This document shows positions 60,537-64,000 of a stretch of DNA of 64,000 nt, in pieces (position 1 is the first letter of the stretch; each line of letters starts with the position of its first letter). The stretch is from Anaerolinea sp. (GTDB taxonomy: Bacteria > Chloroflexota > Anaerolineae > Anaerolineales > Anaerolineaceae). The notes beneath the pieces are model-generated. The model was not told where the DNA came from. It did not search any database and saw only the letters and a list, made by a program, of their open reading frames with translations. The stretch lies in NCBI GenBank assembly GCA_029975055.1, contig JARKPU010000058.1, forward strand, positions 62,001 through 126,000, written 5' to 3'. The translations under genes were made by a program, and so were the position numbers.

Positions 60537-63500
60537 GTCGATCCGTTCGCTCAAATTTTATCAATCGCTGCTGGCGGACCTTCGCGCGGGGGTGCCGCTG
60601 CCCGGGCTGGCGCTCATGCGGGCCGCGCGCCTGCCGTTGAGCGAAGCGCTGCGCCAGGACCTCAACCTGCCAATCCTCTTCCTCACCGACCGGGCCGACC
60701 ACGCCTTGATGCTGTACGATGAGCTCAGTTTCTGGGCGCCGGATGCCCCGCGCTACTACTTCCCTGAGCCGAACCCGCTGTTCTATGAGCAGGCCGCCTG
60801 GGGCAGCGTGACGCGCAAGGACCGCCTGCAGGTGTTGACGCTGCTGGCCAGTTACCATATGCCCGGCGCAGCCAGGCCGGCCACCCCGCCGGTGATCGTG
60901 GCCCCGGTGCGCGCGCTGATGACGCGCACCCTCCCGCGGCGAGACTTCCTGAAGGCCAGCCGCCAGCTCAAGCTGGGGCAGACGATCGCGCCGGAGACGC
61001 TCAAACGCACCTGGGTGGAGCTGGGCTACCAGGCCGCCGATACTGTGCTGGAAGCCGGGCAGTTCTCGCACCGCGGCGGCATCCTGGACGTGTGGCCTCC
61101 CGCCGAGCCGCACCCGGCGCGCATGGAGTTCTTCGGCGACGAGATCGACACCATCCGCGCCTTCGACCCTGCCAGCCAGCGCAAGCTGCGCAACCTGGAT
61201 GCCCTGCTCGTTACCCCGGCGCGCGAAGTGCTGCTGGGCAAGGCGCCTGACCTGGTCATCTCGGGGCAGGAGATGGAGGAATTCTACCTGCCCCTGGTGC
61301 ACCCTTCGCCCGCCAGCCTGCTGGACTACCTGCCCGCGCAGTCACTCGTCCTGGTGGACGACCTCGATAACCTCCAGGCGCTGGCGGGTGAAATCGAGGA
61401 ACAGGCGGTCAAGCTGCGCGCCGATTCGGTCGCCGAGAGCACGCTGCCCGCCGATTTCCCCGTGCCCTACCTGACCTTCTCGGAATTGCAGGATTCCCTG
61501 AGCGGCAAGGCCTGGCTGGAATTGGGGCGCGGCACCGCATCGGAGACCTCACCCCTGGCCGAGCGCTTTCAGCCCGGCGCGCGGTACGGCGGGCGGATCA
61601 AGCCCTTCATGGATTATCTCTCCAGCTCCACCGCCGCCGGCGAGCGGGTGATCGTCGTCTCCAGGCAGGTGGCGCGCATCCGCGAACTGTGGCAGGAACA
61701 GGCCGCGCTCAACAAGCTGGACCTGTCGCCCGAATTCCTAGAAGGCACGCTCAGCGAGGGCTGGCAGTTGACTCTGGATGACGGTTCGCGCGTCCACCTG
61801 CTTACCGACAGCGAAATCTTCGGCTGGGAACGCCCCCAGCCGCGCCTGCGCTCGCGGCGCGCGGCAGCCTCGCCCGAAGCGGAGTACACCGATTTCAAAG
61901 TCGGCGATTACGTGGTGCATGTGGATTACGGCGTCGGCCGCTATGCCGGGCTGATGCGCCGCACGATGGACGGCGTCGAGCGCGAGTACCTGACGGTGGA
62001 ATATGACGGCGGCGATGCCATTTTCGTCCCGGTGTACCAGGCCGACCGCCTGAGCCGCTACGTTGGCCCGAGCGGTGAAACCCCCGCGCTCACCCGCCTG
62101 GGCGGCGGTGAATGGTCATCCGTCAAGCAGAAGGTGCGCGAATCGGTGCTGGAGGTGGCCCAGGAGCTGCTCGACCTGTATGCCCGGCGGCAGGTGGCCC
62201 GGGGGCATGCCTTCGCAAAGGACACGCTCTGGCAGCAAGACCTGGAAGCCAGCTTCCCCTACGTGGAGACCGAAGACCAGCTCGAGGCGATCGAGGCAGT
62301 GAAACGCGATATGGAGCGCGTGCGGCCGATGGACCGTCTGCTGTGCGGCGATGTGGGCTACGGCAAGACCGAAGTGGCCCTGCGCGCGGCCTTCAAAGCC
62401 GTGATGGACGGCAAGCAGGTGGCGGTGCTGGTGCCCACCACCGTGCTGGCTCAGCAGCATTACGAGACCTTCCGCCAGCGGCTGGCGCCCTTCCCGGTGA
62501 CGGTGGAGATGCTCTCGCGCTTCCGCAGCCCGCGCGAGCAAGACCGCATCGTGCGTTCGCTCGAGCAGGGCGGGGTGGATATCGTCATTGGCACGCACCG
62601 CCTTTTGCAGCCGGATGTGCGCTTCAAAGACCTGGGGCTGGTGGTGATCGACGAAGAGCAGCGTTTTGGGGTGACTCACAAGGAGCACTTCAAGAAGCTG
62701 CGCACCGAAGTGGATGTGCTGACGCTCACCGCCACGCCCATCCCGCGCACGCTCTACATGGCCCTGACGGGCGTGCGCGATATCTCGCAGATCAACACTC
62801 CCCCGGCTGAGCGCTTGCCGATCATCACCCACATCGGGCCTTATTCGCCGCGCCTGGTGCGCCAGGCCATTTTGCGCGAGATCGAGCGCGGCGGACAGGT
62901 GTTCTTCGTCCATAACCGTGTGCAGACCATCCGCGGCATGGAGCGCCACCTCGGCAAACTGGTGCCCGAAGCCCGCATTGGGGTGGGGCACGGGCAGATG
63001 GCCGAAAACGAGCTCTCGCAGGTGATGTTCCAGTTCACGCGCGGCGAGATCGACGTGCTGTTGTGCACCTCGATCATCGAATCCGGGCTGGACATCCCGA
63101 ATGCCAACACGTTGATCGTGGACCGGGGCGACACCTTCGGCCTGGCGCAGCTCTACCAGCTGCGCGGGCGGGTGGGCCGCGGGGCGCAGCGCGCCTACGC
63201 CTACTTCTTCCGCCATGGCAAAAAGCCGCCCACGCCCGAGGGGCAGGAGCGCCTGGAAATCATCGCCGAGAACACCCAGCTTGGCGCCGGTTATTCGATT
63301 GCCATGCGCGACCTGGAAATGCGCGGGGCCGGCGAACTGCTCGGCAACCGCCAGCACGGGATGATCGCCGCGGTGGGCTTCCACCTCTATACGCGCATGC
63401 TGGCTCAGGCGGTGCGCCAGATGCGCCAGATGACCGGCATGAAAGGCCCGGATGAGCAGCTCGATATTCGCGAGGTGCGCACCCCCGTTTCGGTGGACCT

Positions 63501-63924
63501 TCCACTGGCCATTGGCATCCCGGTGGATTACATTCCCGACCAAAACCTGCGCCTCAAGCTCTACCGCCGCCTGGCAGACGTGGAACGCGAGCCTGAGCTG
63601 GATGTGCTGGTGGATGAATTCCTCGATCGCTTCGGCCCCCTCCCGCCGACGGTGGAGAACCTGATCTACCAGATGCGCGTCAAGCTGCGCGCGCAAGAAG
63701 CGGGCCTGGCGGCGGTGGCCTTCGAAGGCGACCAGCTGGTGCTGCGCTTCCCTCCGCTGCCCGAGGGCGTGACCGAGCGCAACCTGCCCACCTTCAGCAA
63801 GGATGTGCGCGCCGGGCGCAACGCCTACTGGATGCCCGGCGGAGGGAACGGCAACACCGATTGGCGCCAGCGCCTGCTGGAAACCCTTTCGACCATCATC
63901 GATACCTGCCAGCCCGCGTACTGA
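60529..63924 (+). CDS. mfd: Transcription-repair coupling factor
   Basis: Mfd removes RNA polymerase stalled at DNA damage and recruits UvrA. The 1131-aa protein has a UvrB-homology N-terminal region (LDLPILFL-like PILFLTDRADHALMLYDEL, SHRGGILDVWPPAEPHPARM). The RNA-polymerase-interacting CarD-like domain is FKVGDYVVHVDYGVGRYAGL with YDGGDAIFVPVYQADRLSRY. The translocase motors have LCGDVGYGKTEVALRAAFKA, VIDEEQRFGV, LTATPIPRTLYMAL, TSIIESGLDIPNANTLIVDR and QLRGRVGRG. The C-terminal domain is VDLPLAIGIPVDYIPDQNL. TTG 60529 has AAGGAAGG 8 bases upstream. The remaining 76 bp to the window edge show no gene. Confidence 0.97.
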   Translation: MLESIRSLKFYQSLLADLRAGVPLPGLALMRAARLPLSEALRQDLNLPILFLTDRADHALMLYDELSFWAPDAPRYYFPEPNPLFYEQAAWGSVTRKDRLQVLTLLASYHMPGAARPATPPVIVAPVRALMTRTLPRRDFLKASRQLKLGQTIAPETLKRTWVELGYQAADTVLEAGQFSHRGGILDVWPPAEPHPARMEFFGDEIDTIRAFDPASQRKLRNLDALLVTPAREVLLGKAPDLVISGQEMEEFYLPLVHPSPASLLDYLPAQSLVLVDDLDNLQALAGEIEEQAVKLRADSVAESTLPADFPVPYLTFSELQDSLSGKAWLELGRGTASETSPLAERFQPGARYGGRIKPFMDYLSSSTAAGERVIVVSRQVARIRELWQEQAALNKLDLSPEFLEGTLSEGWQLTLDDGSRVHLLTDSEIFGWERPQPRLRSRRAAASPEAEYTDFKVGDYVVHVDYGVGRYAGLMRRTMDGVEREYLTVEYDGGDAIFVPVYQADRLSRYVGPSGETPALTRLGGGEWSSVKQKVRESVLEVAQELLDLYARRQVARGHAFAKDTLWQQDLEASFPYVETEDQLEAIEAVKRDMERVRPMDRLLCGDVGYGKTEVALRAAFKAVMDGKQVAVLVPTTVLAQQHYETFRQRLAPFPVTVEMLSRFRSPREQDRIVRSLEQGGVDIVIGTHRLLQPDVRFKDLGLVVIDEEQRFGVTHKEHFKKLRTEVDVLTLTATPIPRTLYMALTGVRDISQINTPPAERLPIITHIGPYSPRLVRQAILREIERGGQVFFVHNRVQTIRGMERHLGKLVPEARIGVGHGQMAENELSQVMFQFTRGEIDVLLCTSIIESGLDIPNANTLIVDRGDTFGLAQLYQLRGRVGRGAQRAYAYFFRHGKKPPTPEGQERLEIIAENTQLGAGYSIAMRDLEMRGAGELLGNRQHGMIAAVGFHLYTRMLAQAVRQMRQMTGMKGPDEQLDIREVRTPVSVDLPLAIGIPVDYIPDQNLRLKLYRRLADVEREPELDVLVDEFLDRFGPLPPTVENLIYQMRVKLRAQEAGLAAVAFEGDQLVLRFPPLPEGVTERNLPTFSKDVRAGRNAYWMPGGGNGNTDWRQRLLETLSTIIDTCQPAY

Positions 63925-64000
63925 GCGGCGGGCTGTGCGATTTATCCAACCGGCGCCGATGCGGTTGGCGGTGTTCAGCCGGGGGGCGGGGCCTTCTTGG

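Overview
The window is GC-rich, gene-dense bacterial chromosome with house-keeping content throughout. I see no rRNA, tRNA, CRISPR array, insertion sequence or prophage. The best guess for its source is the phylum Chloroflexota, class Anaerolineae. Supporting signs are Thr/Pro-rich linkers in exported proteins, a Tad pilus without a secretin (suggesting a single-membrane cell), polyphosphate glucokinase, a type 2 IPP isomerase, a MoaD-MoaE fusion and 4-alpha-glucanotransferase with glycogen synthase. This is inference from gene content, not a database match.

Layout. 1-7.9 kb: end of an aldo/keto reductase, a lineage-type hypothetical gene, scpA, then moaC, moaD-moaE, rnc and smc on the plus strand. 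7.9-10.4 kb: a membrane-anchored peptidyl-prolyl isomerase and rpsF-ssb-rpsR. 10.5-15.2 kb: an FAD oxidoreductase divergent from an APH-fold kinase, msrP, an exonuclease and a lipoprotein. 15.3-25.6 kb: a pseudouridine synthase, a fused sugar kinase/nucleotidyltransferase, a baseplate-J-like membrane protein with ruvX, mltG and polyphosphate glucokinase, a fumarase/aspartase, ferredoxin, superoxide dismutase and an EamA transporter. 25.6-34.2 kb: cinA, an amidohydrolase-CYTH fusion, glgA and malQ on the minus strand, divergent from a glycosyltransferase, yraN and miaA. 34.3-39.5 kb: ftsH, a HAD-DinB fusion, a Cys-rich protein, efp and hpf. 39.5-47 kb: a Tad pilus cluster (cpaB, tadZ, tadA, tadB, tadC) that continues into comF and hpf, with two Flp pilin genes next to it. 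47.3-51.1 kb: a hypothetical gene with an SPFH-HTH fusion, then sucCD. 51.2-55.5 kb: acpP, then IPP isomerase, prenyl synthase and NAD(P)HX repair. 55.5-64 kb: YtxH, a membrane protein, a VWA/MoxR pair, an Ig-like membrane protein, pth and mfd.

How it works together. Several units form recognisable modules: molybdenum cofactor synthesis (moaC, moaDE) with a molybdoenzyme (MsrP); chromosome condensation (smc, scpA); glycogen and sugar-phosphate metabolism (ppgK, malQ, glgA, kinase-nucleotidyltransferase); and a surface-pilus operon that also carries the competence gene comF.

The most unusual signals are these. Two Flp pilin genes encode identical mature pilins although most of their codons differ synonymously. 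A family of about 45-bp palindromes lies only between genes. Several start codons sit 6-8 nt behind a -10 box, as expected for leaderless mRNAs. There are several uncommon fusions (GHMP kinase-nucleotidyltransferase, MTA/SAH deaminase-CYTH, HAD-DinB, SPFH-HTH). The efp leader carries an 18-bp perfect stem-loop.
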